NCBI GenBank assembly: GCA_041396245.1
Contig: JAWKYW010000020.1
Coordinates: forward strand, 1 to 38,329
Direction of reading: 5' to 3'
DNA: 38,329 nucleotides
Source of the DNA: Desulfobacillus sp041396245
GTDB taxonomy: Bacteria > Pseudomonadota > Gammaproteobacteria > Burkholderiales > Rhodocyclaceae
Part shown: piece by piece, positions 7,202 through 17,145 of the stretch
Numbering within the stretch: position 1 is the first letter of the stretch
How the letters are laid out: the number at the start of each line of letters is the position of its first letter
Translations under genes and position numbers: made by a program
The notes under the pieces: model-generated
What the model was told of the DNA's origin: nothing
Databases searched by the model: none
Seen by the model: only the letters and a program-made list of their open reading frames with translations

Positions 7202-10200
7202 ATGCCATCCCCAAGCGTGAATCCTCAGGGCCCGGAACCGCCCCCAGCCGAAGGCGACGGACTGCGATTTCTGCGGCTTGCGCTGCTGATCATCGCGATC
7301 GGGGTGTCCTGCTATGGTCTGCTGCTCTACATCGTCGCACCGGAACAATACTACCGTTCGGTCGGCCCGCTGTTGCTGCTGCCGGTCGCGGTGGTCGCCC
7401 TGATCCTGTTGCAGCGGGGCTGCGCCAGGGCCGCCCTGCGCGTGCTGGCTTTCGGCGTCTGGGCCGCCGTCACGATCGCCGCCGTGTTCGCCGGCGGCGT
7501 GCACGCGCCGGTGCTGGCCACCTATCCCCTGCTCATCGTCATGGCCGGCTGGCTGCTCGGCCTGCGCACCGGCATCCTCATGGCCGGCCTCTCGCTTGCA
7601 TCAAGCACCCTGCTCGCCCTGGCGGAATCGGGCGGCATCCTGCTGCGGGTACAAGACGCGCCGGCGGTGCTGGTCTGGCTCGTACAGGCCATTGTCTACG
7701 TCACGGCCGCCGTGCTGACCGCTCTCGTCCTGCACCGCTACGACCAGCGTTTCCGGCTGGTACGGCAGCTCGGGGACGCGTTGTCCGGCCGCGTCGCCGA
7801 CCTGGCCGCCAAGGAGGCCGAGCTGCGGCTGCTGGCCGAGAACATCCCGGCCTTCATCTTCCACGGCGGCGTCGACCTGCGCTGCCGCTTCGCCAACCGC
7901 CGCTACGCGGAGTTTTTCGGCTTCACGCCGCAGAACGTCATCGGCAGGCATGTCTCGGAGATTCTCGGCGAAGACGCCATGCCGACCCTCCAGCCCAGGC
8001 TGGAAGCCGTCCTGGCCGGCGAGACGGTGCGCTACCGCACCGTGCGCCGCAGCGCCGCGGACGGCGAGGAACACACCCTCGACATCACCTTCGTGCCGGA
8101 GCGGGACGAGGCGGGAAACGTGGCCGGCTTCTATGCGCTGAAGCTCGACGTCACCGCCGAGGTGCGCGCCCGGCAGGCCCTGACCGAGCAGCATGCCTTT
8201 CAGGAGGCGCTGGTGCGCGCCCAGTCCGAAGCCGGGCTGGCCATGTTCATCATCGAGTCGGGCCGCTTCACCTACGCCAACGAGGCCGCCTGCAGGATGT
8301 TCGGCTACAGCCTGGAGGAACTGCGCGCATTGCCGAGCTTCCTCGACCTGACCCATCCCGACGACCGCGAGCGTATTTTGCAAAACCACCAGCGGCGGCT
8401 GCGCGGCGAGAAATTCGAGAACAATTACCGCATCGCCGTCCTCACCCGCGCCGGCGAACGACGCGAGGCCGACCTGACCGCCGCGCAAATGCCCGGGGAT
8501 CCTCCGCGCGTGCTGGTCATCCTGGCGGACGCCACCGAGCGCAAGCGCATCGAGGACGAGCTGCTTCGGTCCGAGCGGAAATTCTCGCGCGTGTTTCAAC
8601 ACAGTCCGATCCCGATTTCAGTTACACGGATGACCGACGGGCGTTTCATCGACGTAAACGAAGCCTGGACACGATTGTTCGGCTGGACCCGTGCACAGGT
8701 TGTCGGCCGCAATTCGTTTGATCTGGGCCTCTGGCCGAACCCGGAGGATCGCCAGACCTGGATTGCCACCATGCAGCGCCCGGACCAGCTGGCAAGCTTC
8801 GAGACCAAATTGCGGGACAAGGACGGCCGCATCCTTTCGATCCTTTTTTCATCCGAAATGGTCGAGCTGGACGACGAGCCTTGCCTGCTGGCGCTCTCCA
8901 TCGATCTGACGGAACAGAAAAAGGCCGAAGCGGCGCTGGTGGAAAACGAGAAGCGCCTGCGCGAAGCCCAGCGCAGCGCCCACCTTGGCAACTGGGAGCT
9001 CGATCTCGCCAGCAATGCCTTCGCCTTCTCGGCAGAAATCGGGAACATTTACGAGATCCAGGCCGAGCGGGACGCCGTCACTTACGAGGATTTCCTCGGC
9101 ACCCTGCCGCGGAGCGAGCGGGAGGATTTCAACAGGCAATTCGGCGAGGTTGTGCGCTCCGGCGGAAAGGGGGAGTACAGCTACCGGCCGCGCATGCGCG
9201 ACGGCCGCATCAAGCACGTCCATGTCCGCTACGAAACGCAGCGAGATGAACTAGGCAAACCGCTGAAGGTGATCGGCACCACCCAGGACGTGACCAATCT
9301 GGTCATCGCGGAGGAAAGATTCGCCAAGATATTCCAGGCCAGCCCTCTGCCGGCCACCATCACCCGAGCCGATACGGGGCGGTTCGTCGACGTCAACCCG
9401 GCGGCGGTACGGTTCGGCGGCTGGTCGCGACAGGAAATGATCGGCCTGACCTCGGTCGAACTGAACCTGTGGCCGGACCCGCGGCAAAGGCAGCAGGCAC
9501 TCGACACCCTGCTTCGTGACGGTTCGCTGCGTGATCTTGAAGCCACCTACCGCAAGCGTTCGGGCGAGCTGCGCGACACGCTGGTTTCGGCCGAGGTGGT
9601 CGAACTGGAAGGGGCGCGCTGCATCCTCACCCTCATCCACGACGTGACCGATCGCCGCCGCGCCGAGGAGGCCGTGCGCCGCCTCAACGACGAGCTGGAG
9701 GCGCGCGTGCAGTCGCGCACGGCCGAGCTGCTGGCGGCCAACAAGGAACTGGAGTCCTTCGCCTATTCCATCTCACACGACCTGAGGGCCCCCCTGCGCG
9801 GCATCGACGGCTTCTCCCACCTCCTCGCCGAGGAGTACGCCGAGCGGCTCGACGACACCGGCCGCGGCTACCTCGAGCGCGTGCGCCGCGCCGCCCAGAG
9901 GATGGGCGAGCTGATCGACGACATCCTCGAACTCTCCCGCGTCACCCGCCAGGACATGCGCCGCGTCTCGGTCGACCTGTCCCAGGTCGCCGCCGAGGTG
10001 ATCGAGGAGCGCGCCCGCGTCGAACCTTGAAGGCGCAAGGTGGAGGTCGCCATCGAGGTCCGGCTGCACCGCCCAGGGCGACCCGCAGCTCCTGCGCGTG
10101 CTCATGCAGAACCTGCTGGAGAACGCCTGGAAGTACACCCGCCGGACCGAGCCGGCCCGCATCGCCTTCGGCCGCGAAACCCGCGAGGGCGAGACCGTCT

Positions 10201-10412
10201 TCTTCGTCCGCGACAACGGCGTGGGCTTCGACATGCAGTACGCCGAGCGCCTCTTCGCCCCCTTCCAGCGCCTGCACCGGCCCGAGGAGTTCGAGGGCAC
10301 CGGCATCGGCCTGGCCACCGTCGCCCGCGTCACCCACCGACACGGCGGCCGCGTCTGGGCCGAGGCGGAAACGGGCAAGGGCGCCGTGTTCCGGTTTACA
10401 CTGGCGGCATGA
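7202..10412 (+). pseudogene. Five-PAS membrane sensor histidine kinase, interrupted by a stop codon and a frameshift
   Basis: The same architecture as the preceding kinase with more sensing modules: an N-terminal membrane domain (~25-185), about five PAS domains (~205-830), coiled-coil, HisKA with His859 in SISHDLRAP, and HATPase. The first frame ends at TGA 10028-10030, within the linker after HisKA. Compared with the third kinase, three bases are added near 10027-10034 and one G near 10057. The ATPase domain then continues in the +1 frame (NLLENAWKYT, DNGVGFDM, GTGIGLAT) to TGA 10410-10412. As read, the product would be 942 residues without an ATPase domain and so could not autophosphorylate. 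The end overlaps the next start codon as ATGA, the likely original coupled arrangement. It is either a decaying gene or a consensus error in a stretch nearly identical to the third kinase. Confidence 0.8.
9700..10400 (+). repeat. Long direct repeat, copy 1 (kinase core of second kinase)
   Basis: From the coiled-coil through the HATPase domain the DNA matches 12943-13637 almost base for base, with roughly twenty differences seen by eye, including synonymous positions. The PAS and membrane regions of the two genes are clearly diverged. This pattern fits recent gene conversion or a recent partial duplication of the kinase core. Confidence 0.8.
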
Positions 10413-13400
10413 TGCCTGAATACGGGAAGCCGCCCCTGCCCGAAACCCTTCGCCCCGAACGCGACTTCCGTTACTTGCTGCTGCGCGACGAGAACACCCG
10501 TCTGTTCCTGAAGCTGTTCATCGGCCTCGTTCTGGCCAGTGTGGTCCTTTACATCACCGCCGCCGTGCTCAGCGGCGAAAGCCTGTTCAGAAGCACCGGC
10601 GCGCTGGTCGCGCTGGTCGCTTCGTCGACCGCGCTCGCCTTCTACCGGCGCGGCCGCGTCGGCGGCGCGGCGCAGATCCTGGTGTGGGGCATCTGGCTGG
10701 CGCTGATGCTGCAGATATTCATCAGCAACGGCCTGTCGAGCCGCAGCATGATGGCCCTGCCCATCACCATCATGCTGGCAGGCTGGCTGCTGCCGCCGCG
10801 CGGCACCCTGATGCTGTGCCTGGCCAGCCTGCTGGCCGGCGTGATGCTGGCGCTCGGCGAACAGCGCGGCCTGCTGCCCCTGCGCACCTCCCCTTCGCCG
10901 CCGCTGCTGGTCTGGCTGGCCTATTCGATTTACATCGTGCTGGCGGCCGCGCTCGCCTACTTCGTCTTTCGCGGCTTTCGCCTGCGCCACGAGGCGATGC
11001 GCGATCTGGGTGAAGACCTGGCGGCGCGGGTCGACTCCCTGACCGCGCGCGAGGCCGAACTGCGCCTGGTCATGGAGAGCGTGCCGGTGATGCTCTTCCA
11101 CGGTGACCGTGCGACCAGCGCTGCCTGTACGCCAACCGCAGCTATGCGGATTTTTATGGCGTCGGCCAGGACAGGCTGAAAGGGCTCAGTGTGCGCGAGA
11201 TCGTCGGCGCCGAGACCTACGATGCCTTCGACGTCGGCGCAACGCTGGGCCGCGCGCTGGCCGGCGAGCGTTTCACCTACCGCGCCGTGCGGCGCAACGC
11301 GACCGGCGAAGTGCGGATGCTCGACATCAGCATGATTCCCGAGCCCGATGGCCAGGGCGGCACGCGCGGCTTCTTCTCCCTCTTCCGGGATATCACCGAA
11401 GAGGTGCGCGCCGAAGACGCGCTGCGCAATTCCGAGGAGAAGTTCGCCAGCGTGTTCCGCTCCAGCCCGCTGCCGGTGGCCATCACCCGCCTCGAGGACG
11501 GTCGCTACCTCGACGTCAACGATGCCTTCGTGCGCCTTTTCGGCTGGCGCCGCGAGGAAGCCATCGGCCGCACCTCGATCGAGCTGGGCAAGTGGGCCGT
11601 GCCCGAGGCACGCGCCGCCTGGGCTGCGCGGCTGCGCCAGGCCGGCCGCGTCAGCAACCTGGAAACCGACTTCCGCACGCGCGACGGCCAGGTGCGCCGG
11701 GTGCTCCTCTCGGCCGAGCGCATCGAAATGGCCGGCGAGGCCTGCGCGCTGGTCATGACGGTCGACATCACCCAGCGCCGCGCCGTCGAGCAGGCCCTGC
11801 GCGAGAGCGAGGAGCGGCTGCGGCTGGCGACCGAGGGCGGCGGCGTCGGCATCTGGGCCTGGGATGTTCCCAGCGGCCGGCTCGACTGGAACGATGAACT
11901 GAAGACGATATTCGGATTGCCCGTCGATACCAAAGAACTGACGCTGGAAGGCTTCATCGCCGCCATCCACCCCGACGACCGCACCCGCGTCGAGCGGGAA
12001 TTCACTTCGGCGCTCGAACGTGGCGACGAATTCGCGTGCGAGTACCGCATCGTCCGGCCGGCGGGCTCCATCCACTGGATTGTCGCGCGCGGCCGCGGCC
12101 AGTACGGCCCGGACGGCAAGCCCCTGCGCATGACCGGCTCGGCCATCGACGTCACCGAACGCCGCGGCGCCGAAGAGAAGTTCGCCAAGGTCTTCCAGGC
12201 CAGTCCGGTCGCCATCTCGATCAGCCGCATGCGCGACGGCCGCTACCTCGACGTCAATGACGCCTTCGTCGAGCAGTTCGGCTGGGGGCGCGACGAGTTC
12301 ATCGGCAACACCTCCGTCGGAATCGGCCTCTGGCCCAGCCTGGCCGACCGCGAGAAATGGGTCGCAGCGCTGCAAAAATCGAATCGCGTCAGGAACATGG
12401 AAGCCGTTCTCAACAGCAAGTCAGGCGCCCGCCACCACGTCATCATCTCGGCAGAACGCATCGAGCTCGAAGGCGAGGCGTGCGTCATCGGCCTGGTGCA
12501 CGACGTCACGGAGCGCCTGCGCGCCGAGAGCGCGCTGCGCGTCAGCGAGGAGCGACTGCGCGAGGCCCAGCGCATCGGCCATGTCGGCAGCTGGGAGCTG
12601 GACCCCGTGAGCGGGCGCATGAGCTGGTCGGATGAGCTGTACAGGATTTACGAGCGCGACCGGAACGGTTTCGGCGGCACCTGGCCGGACCTGCTCAAGC
12701 TGGTGCACCCGGGCGATCTTCCCGCCATGAAGGAAATCTGGCGCGAGGCGGCCAGGGCCGAGGGCAGCCACGAGCTGCGCCATCGCATCCTGACGCCGGA
12801 CGGGCGCGTCAAGCACCTTTTCGTCCGCTTCGAGGTGTTCCGCGACGTCGAAGGCAGGCCCGTGCGTGCACTCGGCACGGCGCAGGACATCACCGAACAG
12901 GTGCTGGCGCGCGAGGAGATCCAGCGCCTGAACGCCAGCCTGGAGAGCCGCGTGCAGTCGCGCACGGCCGAGCTGCTGGCGGCCAACAGGGAACTGGAGT
13001 CCTTCGCCTATTCCATCTCCCACGACCTGCGGGCCCCCCTGCGCGGCATCGACGGCTTCTCCCATCTCCTCGCCGAGGAGTATGCCGAGCGGCTCGACGA
13101 CACCGGCCGCGGTTACCTCGAGCGCGTGCGCCGCGCCGCCCAGAGGATGGGCGAGCTGATCGACGACATCCTCGAACTCTCCCGCGTCACCCGCCAGGAC
13201 ATGCGCCGCGTCGCGGTCGACCTGTCCCAGGTCGCCGCCGAGGTGATCGAGGAGCGCGCCCGCGCCGAACCCGAGCGCAAGGTGGAGGTCGCCATCGAGT
13301 CCGGCTGCACCGCCCAGGGCGACCCGCAGCTCTTGCGCGTGCTCATGCAGAACCTGCTGGAGAACGCCTGGAAGTACACCCGCCGGACCGAGCCGGCCCG

Positions 13401-13659
13401 CATCGCCTTCGGCCGCGAAACCCGCGAGGGCGAGACCGTCTTCTTCGTCCGCGACAACGGCGTGGGCTTCGACATGCAGTACGCCGAGCGCCTCTTCGCC
13501 CCCTTCCAGCGCCTGCACCGGCCCGAGGAGTTCGAGGGCACCGGCATCGGCCTGGCCACCGTCGCCCGCGTCACCCACCGCCACGGCGGCCGCGTCTGGG
13601 CCGAGGCGGAAACCGATAAAGGCGCTGTGTTCCGGTTTACCCTCGGCAGCGCAGGCTGA
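10409..13659 (+). pseudogene. Five-PAS membrane sensor histidine kinase with a frameshift in its first PAS domain
   Basis: Third member of the cluster. The first frame starts at ATG 10409 (or the adjacent ATG 10412), overlapping the previous stop, and encodes a membrane domain (~25-200) and the beginning of PAS1 (VPVMLFHGD). Between about 11105 and 11118 the frame changes: relative to the second kinase two extra bases appear after the HGD codons. That first frame ends at 11179. The other frame then carries the rest of PAS1, four more PAS domains (beginning near SSPLPVAITR, GGGVGIWAWD, ASPVAISISR and IGHVGSWELD), HisKA with the His codon at 13021-13023, and a complete HATPase domain to 13659. 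Downstream codons are intact for over 2.4 kb, so the lesion is recent or a sequencing error. A start such as ATG 11191 could give a soluble 822-residue kinase, but nothing in the sequence favours this. Confidence 0.8.
12943..13637 (+). repeat. Long direct repeat, copy 2 (kinase core of third kinase)
   Basis: Partner of 9700-10400. This copy has the uninterrupted reading (GCCGAACCCGAGCGCAAG and ATCGAGTCCGGC) and serves as the reference that reveals the stop and the +1 shift in copy 1. Confidence 0.8.
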
Positions 13660-13860
13660 TCGTTCCATTGGGCGTGAGTACTCGCTACGGCCTGTTAGGC
13701 AATTCACCCTAAAATTGCTGCGTCGCATCATTTTATTGAACCAAATCAATAAATGGCCTGTCAAAACAAACGTAAAATACGGCAACTTTCAAAGTTGCGC
13801 CGCAACATCAAAGCCCGCCGACTGCACACGATGCAGGCGGCAGAGCCTTAGGAGAACAGC
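13660..13860. other. AT-richer intergenic island with several small palindromes
   Basis: The spacer after the kinase cluster is visibly richer in A and T than its surroundings. It contains GCAACTTTCAAAGTTGC (13782-13798, perfect palindrome around a central C) and a TTTATTGA / TCAATAAA hairpin near 13732-13753. A CAATT/AATTG pair lies around CACCCTAA near 13699-13719. No coding frame or T-run terminator is recognised. AAAACAAACGTAAAATAC near 13763-13780 could hold a promoter for the next gene, without a clear -35. Confidence 0.5.
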
Positions 13861-14175
13861 ATGAACGGTCCGATGATCCTGCCCTGGATCGCCCACAAGG
13901 CGGGCATTTCCGAAGCGCGTGCAGAAGAACTCTGGCGCGAGGCGATCCGCCATGCAACCGACAAGACCGGCTGGGTCGGCACGTCCGACTACTGGGAGGC
14001 GGCCGAGCAGCGCCTGCATCAACTGATCCAGCGCGAAATCGAATCCAACTGCCTGCCCACGCCGGAATTCAGCAACTGGGTGCGACTGCAGGCGCGCATG
14101 GCCCGCCTGCCGCTGCTGGCCGCCGAAAGCTGGTCGGTGGCATGGGCGCGCGTGCTCGCCGCCCGGGCGGCATAG
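13861..14175 (+). CDS. Small hypothetical protein upstream of leuS
   Basis: 104 residues, start supported by TTAGGAG eight bases upstream. I do not recognise a characterised family. The sequence is helical and rich in Ala, Trp and Glu (LPWIAHKAGIS, AEELWREAIRHA, ESWSVAWARVL), without a signal peptide, membrane segment or metal motif. It has about six Trp residues, many for its size. Codon use matches the neighbours, so it looks like a native, conserved type of gene. It stands alone between the kinase cluster and leuS, and a short GC hairpin (14193-14217) follows. Function unknown. Confidence 0.75.
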   Translation: MNGPMILPWIAHKAGISEARAEELWREAIRHATDKTGWVGTSDYWEAAEQRLHQLIQREIESNCLPTPEFSNWVRLQARMARLPLLAAESWSVAWARVLAARAA

Positions 14176-14262
14176 CGGTTCGGCCGTCAATCCCGCCTTT
14201 CCGCCGGCGGCGGGAAGAGGCAGTCTGTTTTCCCTCGGCCGCGATGCGGGGGTGCGCAAGGC

Positions 14263-14268
14263 TATAAT
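14263..14268 (+). promoter_or_regulatory. leuS: Probable -10 element for leuS
   Basis: TATAAT 27 bases before the chosen leuS ATG in the sequence GGCTATAATTCGCAC. The -35 region is not a good match, so the promoter is inferred from the exact -10 and its position. Confidence 0.5.
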
Positions 14269-14294
14269 TCGCACTTTTGCAACGGCCCGCCTTC

Positions 14295-16865
14295 ATGCAG
14301 CACAAATACAATCCGGCCGAAATCGAGCCGGCCGCCCAGCGGCACTGGGATGACACCGCCGCCTTCCGTGCCGTCGAGGACGCCTCCAGGCCGAAGTACT
14401 ACTGCCTGTCGATGTTCCCCTATCCGTCGGGCAAACTGCACATGGGCCATGTGCGCAACTACACCATCGGCGATGTGCTGACACGCTATCACCGCATGCG
14501 CGGCTTCAACGTGCTGCAACCGATGGGCTGGGATGCCTTCGGCCTGCCGGCGGAGAACGCCGCCATGGCCAACAATGTCCCGCCGGCGCAGTGGACCTGG
14601 GACAACATCGCCTACATGAAGCAGCAGCTCAAGTCGCTGGGCTTCGCCCTCGACTGGGGGCGCGAACTCGCGACCTGCAGACCCGATTACTACAAGTGGA
14701 ACCAGTGGCTGTTCCTGCGCATGCTGGAGAAGGGCCTCGCCTACCAGAAGACCGGCGTGGTGAACTGGGACCCGGTCGACCAGACCGTACTCGCCAACGA
14801 GCAGGTCATCGACGGCCGCGGCTGGCGCACCGGCGCCGAGGTGGAAAAGCGCGAGATCCCGATGTACTACCTCGCCATCACGAAGTATGCCGAGGAGCTG
14901 CTCTCATCGCTCGACAGCCTGCCCGGCTGGCCCGAGCGGGTAAAGACCATGCAGGCCAACTGGATCGGCAAGAGCTTCGGCGTGCGGTTTGCGTTCCCGT
15001 ATGAACTGGACGGGCAGCAGGAAAAACTCTGGGTGTTCACCACCCGCGCCGACACCATCATGGGCGTCACGTTCTGCGCCGTCGCCGCCGAGCACCCCCT
15101 CGCCGCGCGCGCGGCGCGGGACAACCCGCAGCTCGCCGCCTTCATCGAGGAATGCAAGCACGGCTCGGTCATGGAAGCCGACATGGCGACGATGGAGAAG
15201 AAGGGCATGCCGACCGGCATCTTCGTCAGCCACCCCCTCTCCGGCGAGCAGGTCGAGGTCTGGGTCGGCAACTACGTGCTGATGGGCTACGGCGAGGGCG
15301 CGGTGATGGCCGTGCCGGCGCACGACGAGCGTGACTTCCACTTCGCGAAAAAATACCAGCTGCCGATCCGGCAGGTCATCGAGGTGCCGGGCAAGACGTT
15401 CTCGCTGGACGCCTGGCAGGAGTGGTACGCCGACAAGGAGAGCGGCCGCTGCGTGAATTCCGGCAAGTACGACGGCCTCGGCCTCCAGGCTGCGGTGGAT
15501 GCCATCGCCGCCGACCTGAAGGCGAAGGGGCTGGGCGACAAGCAGGTTACCTGGCGCCTGCGCGACTGGGGCATCTCGCGCCAGCGCTACTGGGGCTGCC
15601 CGATACCGCTCATCCACTGCGGTAAATGCGGCACCGTGCCGGTGCCGGACGACCAACTGCCGGTGGTGCTGCCGGAGGACTGCGTGCCGGACGGTTCGGG
15701 CAACCCGCTCAACAAGCGCGCCGACTTCCTCGAGTGCGCCTGTCCGAAATGCGGCGCGAAGGCGCGGCGCGAGACGGACACCATGGATACCTTCGTCGAT
15801 TCGTCCTGGTACTACAGCCGCTACGCCAGCAGCGACAACGACAAGGCGATGGTGGACGAGCGGGTGAAGTACTGGCTGCCGGTCGACCAGTACATCGGCG
15901 GCATCGAGCACGCCATCCTGCATCTGCTCTATTCGCGCTTCTGGACCAAGGTCATGCGCGACGTGGGCCTCGTCACGTTCGACGAACCGTTCGGCCGCCT
16001 GCTGACGCAGGGCATGGTGCTCAACGAGATCTTCTTCCGCAAACCCGCCTCGGGCCGCATCAGCTACTACAACCCGGCCGACGTCGACTGGCGGACCGAC
16101 GACAAGGGCAACCGCATCGGCGCGGTGCTGAAGGCCGACAGTCAGCCGGTGGAGTCCGGCGGCATCGGCACCATGTCGAAGTCGAAGAACAACGGCGTCG
16201 ACCCGCAGGCCCTGATCGAACAGTACGGCGCCGACACGGCGCGCTTCTTCATGATGTTCGCCAGTCCGCCGGAGCAGACGCTGGAGTGGTCGGATTCGGG
16301 CGTGGAGGGCAGCTACCGCTTCCTCAAGCGGCTGTGGAACTACTGTGCGCGCTTCGACACGCCGGGTCCCGGGATGGACGCGCAATCGGCCAAAGCCGCC
16401 CGTTTCGAAATCCACTCCGTCCTCAAGCAGGCCAACTACGACTTCGCCAAGTTCCAGTTCAATACCGTTGCCTCCGCGGCGATGAAAATACTCAATGCGC
16501 TGGACAAATTCGCCGGCGGCCGCAACCCGGTGACCGAGGAAGGCCTCTCCATCCTGCTGCGCCTGCTCTCCCCCATCACGCCCCACATCTGCCATCATCT
16601 CTGGCGCGAGCTGGGCTTCGGCGACGACATCCTGCATGCGCCCTGGCCGGAACCGCTCGAAGCGGCGCTGGCGCAGGACGAAATCGAGCTGGTGCTGCAG
16701 GTCAATGGCAAACTGCGCGGATCGATCCGGGTGATGGCGGACGCGACGAAGGCGCAAATCGAGCAGCTTGCCCTGGCTTCTGAAGTGGCAGGAAAATACA
16801 TGGAAGGCAGACCGGCGAGGAAAGTGGTCGTCGTGCCGGGCCGGCTGGTCAACATCGTCGTCTAA
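14295..16865 (+). CDS. leuS: Leucyl-tRNA synthetase
   Basis: Class Ia aminoacyl-tRNA synthetase that charges tRNA-Leu in the cytoplasm; 856 residues, the usual size for bacterial LeuRS. The HIGH signature is HMGH at residues 49-52 within YPSGKLHMGHVRNYT. The editing (CP1) domain follows, with TTRADTIMG. The KMSKS signature is TMSKSK near 626. The C-terminal anticodon-binding and LeuS-specific end (LVLQVNGKLRGSI) is complete. ATG 14295 (MQHKYNPAEIEP) fits the family start; an in-frame TTG at 14277 is less likely. It is followed by lptE and holA, a conserved order in proteobacteria. A 268-bp palindromic element begins at the last base of its stop codon. Confidence 0.97.
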   Translation: MQHKYNPAEIEPAAQRHWDDTAAFRAVEDASRPKYYCLSMFPYPSGKLHMGHVRNYTIGDVLTRYHRMRGFNVLQPMGWDAFGLPAENAAMANNVPPAQWTWDNIAYMKQQLKSLGFALDWGRELATCRPDYYKWNQWLFLRMLEKGLAYQKTGVVNWDPVDQTVLANEQVIDGRGWRTGAEVEKREIPMYYLAITKYAEELLSSLDSLPGWPERVKTMQANWIGKSFGVRFAFPYELDGQQEKLWVFTTRADTIMGVTFCAVAAEHPLAARAARDNPQLAAFIEECKHGSVMEADMATMEKKGMPTGIFVSHPLSGEQVEVWVGNYVLMGYGEGAVMAVPAHDERDFHFAKKYQLPIRQVIEVPGKTFSLDAWQEWYADKESGRCVNSGKYDGLGLQAAVDAIAADLKAKGLGDKQVTWRLRDWGISRQRYWGCPIPLIHCGKCGTVPVPDDQLPVVLPEDCVPDGSGNPLNKRADFLECACPKCGAKARRETDTMDTFVDSSWYYSRYASSDNDKAMVDERVKYWLPVDQYIGGIEHAILHLLYSRFWTKVMRDVGLVTFDEPFGRLLTQGMVLNEIFFRKPASGRISYYNPADVDWRTDDKGNRIGAVLKADSQPVESGGIGTMSKSKNNGVDPQALIEQYGADTARFFMMFASPPEQTLEWSDSGVEGSYRFLKRLWNYCARFDTPGPGMDAQSAKAARFEIHSVLKQANYDFAKFQFNTVASAAMKILNALDKFAGGRNPVTEEGLSILLRLLSPITPHICHHLWRELGFGDDILHAPWPEPLEAALAQDEIELVLQVNGKLRGSIRVMADATKAQIEQLALASEVAGKYMEGRPARKVVVVPGRLVNIVV

Positions 16866-17132
16866 GGGCTTGCCAAGGAATAAATTATCCATGCGTTACC
16901 CCCAGAAAGCCCGCAGGCTAGGCGCGACGAGGATGGCGTGGTTATTCCACGCCGACGAGTCGCAACGCCGCATGCGGACTTTCTGGGGGATAACCCTCCG
17001 GGGCAGGGTGAATTCGGACGCATGGCGTTGTTGCAGGCTCCTTATGTGGAATAACCACATCGCGTCGCCTGCGTCTAGCCCTGCGCCCGAATTCACCCTG
17101 CCGCTTGGACAATTTATTCCTTAACAAGCCCT
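16865..17132. mobile_element. MITE-like element with terminal inverted repeats and nested hairpins
   Basis: Terminal arms: AGGGCTTGCCAAGGAATAAA... (16865-16890) against the inverted GGACAATTTATTCCTTAACA... (17107-17132), about 23 of 26 positions complementary. Inside are two hairpin domains. The first has arms TTACCCCCAGAAAGCCCGCA (16896-16915) and TGCGGACTTTCTGGGGGATA... (16973-16993), with GGCGTGGTTATTCCACGCC at its tip (16935-16953). The second has perfect arms GGCAGGGTGAATTCGG (17002-17017) and CCGAATTCACCCTGCC (17087-17102), with ATGTGGAATAACCACAT at its tip (17044-17060). The two tips are reverse complements of one another. No protein is encoded. It separates leuS from lptE, which are usually adjacent. 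No target-site duplication could be established. Confidence 0.75.
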
Positions 17133-17145
17133 ATGGAGCAAGAAC

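Noticed and set aside
14904..16892. Long minus-strand open frame opposite leuS
   Set aside because: Antisense shadow of leuS with no recognisable domain and His/Arg/Val-rich composition.
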